From Eubacteriaceae bacterium (GTDB lineage: Bacteria > Bacillota > Clostridia > Eubacteriales > Alkalibacteraceae), in the NCBI GenBank assembly GCA_003446375.1, contig DMAW01000091.1:1-6011 (forward strand): DNA of 6,011 nucleotides. Direction: 5' to 3'. A program made the position numbers and the translations under genes. Position 1 is the stretch's first letter; each line of letters opens with the position of its first letter. Shown here one piece after another: positions 5,490-6,011 of this stretch. The notes beneath the pieces are model-generated. The model was not told the origin of the DNA. It did no database searches and worked only from the letters and a program-made list of their open reading frames with translations.

Positions 5490-6011
5490 CAGAACGTCGA
5501 GAAATGGAAAAAGAACTGAAGGAAAGGAATGAGATTTTAAGCACTATAATGGAGTATGCAGGAGATGCCATTATTATGATTGACGATAACGGTAAAGTAA
5601 CCTTCTGGAACCCTGCAGCAGAACGCATACTTGGATATTCAAAAGAAGAAATAATAGGTAAAGATTTGCACATGTTTATGATACAAGATATGCGGCTGTA
5701 CGAAGCTTATAGAGAAGCATTTAAAAGATTCCGTTCAACCGGAAAAGGAAGTGTCGTAGGTAAGACAGTTGAGATGAAGACAAGGCACAAAAATGGACAT
5801 GAAATTGATGTAGAGCTCTCACTTTCTGCCGTTAGAATTAAAGATTCATGGCACGCAATAGGAATTATTCGCGACATAAGTGAGCGCAAGAGATTTGAGG
5901 AACTGCTTTACCGCCAGTCCATTACCGATCCCCTTACAAATATATATAACAGACGCTTTTTCATGCAGATGCTGGAGCAGGAAATAGAGCGAGTAAAACG
6001 AAATAAAAAGC
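5456..6011 (+). CDS. PAS-GGDEF 3' part of the frameshifted signalling gene, partial
   Basis: This frame is open from 5456, just after a TAA at 5453, to the right edge. From 5477 it reads CVDITERREMEKELKE, which completes PAS 2 of the previous entry. PAS 3 follows (from about 5532: NEILSTIMEYAGDAIIMID, then VTFWNPAAERILGYSKEEI, HKNGHEIDVELSLS, and ending IIRDISERK near 5892). A short helical linker then leads to the first motif of a GGDEF domain, DPLTNIYNRRFF (5927-5962). The window ends before the GG(D/E)EF active site and inhibitory site can be seen, so cyclase activity cannot be judged. The first in-frame ATG, at 5504, has no good ribosome site, so independent translation is unlikely. The product would make cyclic di-GMP if joined to the upstream part and if its active site is intact. 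Confidence 0.85.

Noticed and set aside
1..6011. CRISPR arrays, tRNA or rRNA genes, attachment sites
   Set aside because: No regularly spaced repeats, tRNA-like cloverleaf sequence or rRNA-like sequence was seen on either strand.

Overview
The window looks like a chromosomal segment of a low-GC, Gram-positive-type anaerobe, most likely a member of the Clostridia. The reasons are AT-rich DNA, strong AAGGAGG-type ribosome binding sites before nearly every gene, sigma-A promoters with 17-bp spacers, and a membrane polyferredoxin rich in Fe-S ligands. The genus cannot be fixed from the sequence.

Layout. (1) 1-1538, minus strand: a two-gene operon. A NapH-like membrane protein with two C-terminal 4Fe-4S clusters (1538 to 711) is followed after 20 nt by a membrane-anchored or secreted protein of unknown function, which carries two copies of a short domain and runs off the left edge. 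(2) 1539-2257: a gene-free stretch of about 700 bp. It holds an 11-bp tandem repeat, a 47-nt imperfect hairpin and a decayed piece of an IS256-family (mutator-type) transposase. (3) 2235-4212, plus strand: a clear promoter and a two-gene operon joined by an ATGA overlap. It encodes a PgaD-like membrane protein with an unusually long C-terminal part and a PgaC-type processive glycosyltransferase, the machinery for a poly-beta-1,6-N-acetylglucosamine-like exopolysaccharide. (4) 4283-6011, plus strand: a second good promoter and a large signalling gene of order REC-PAS-PAS-PAS-GGDEF. It is split by a -1 frame change between 5456 and 5486, next to an A5 tract. The GGDEF domain is cut by the right edge of the window.

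How the parts fit. In Escherichia coli, cyclic di-GMP binds the PgaC/PgaD pair and activates polymer synthesis. A response regulator with a diguanylate cyclase domain directly downstream of pgaDC therefore suggests local control of the exopolysaccharide by an input signal. If the frameshift is real, that link is broken or switchable in this strain. The left operon appears to be a separate membrane electron-transfer module. It is divergent from the pga operon and separated from it by transposon debris.

Nothing here is clearly a wholly new system. The most useful leads are the frameshift in the cyclase gene, the long PgaD, the cysteine cluster in the first PAS domain, and the two-gene Fe-S module with its uncharacterised repeat protein.
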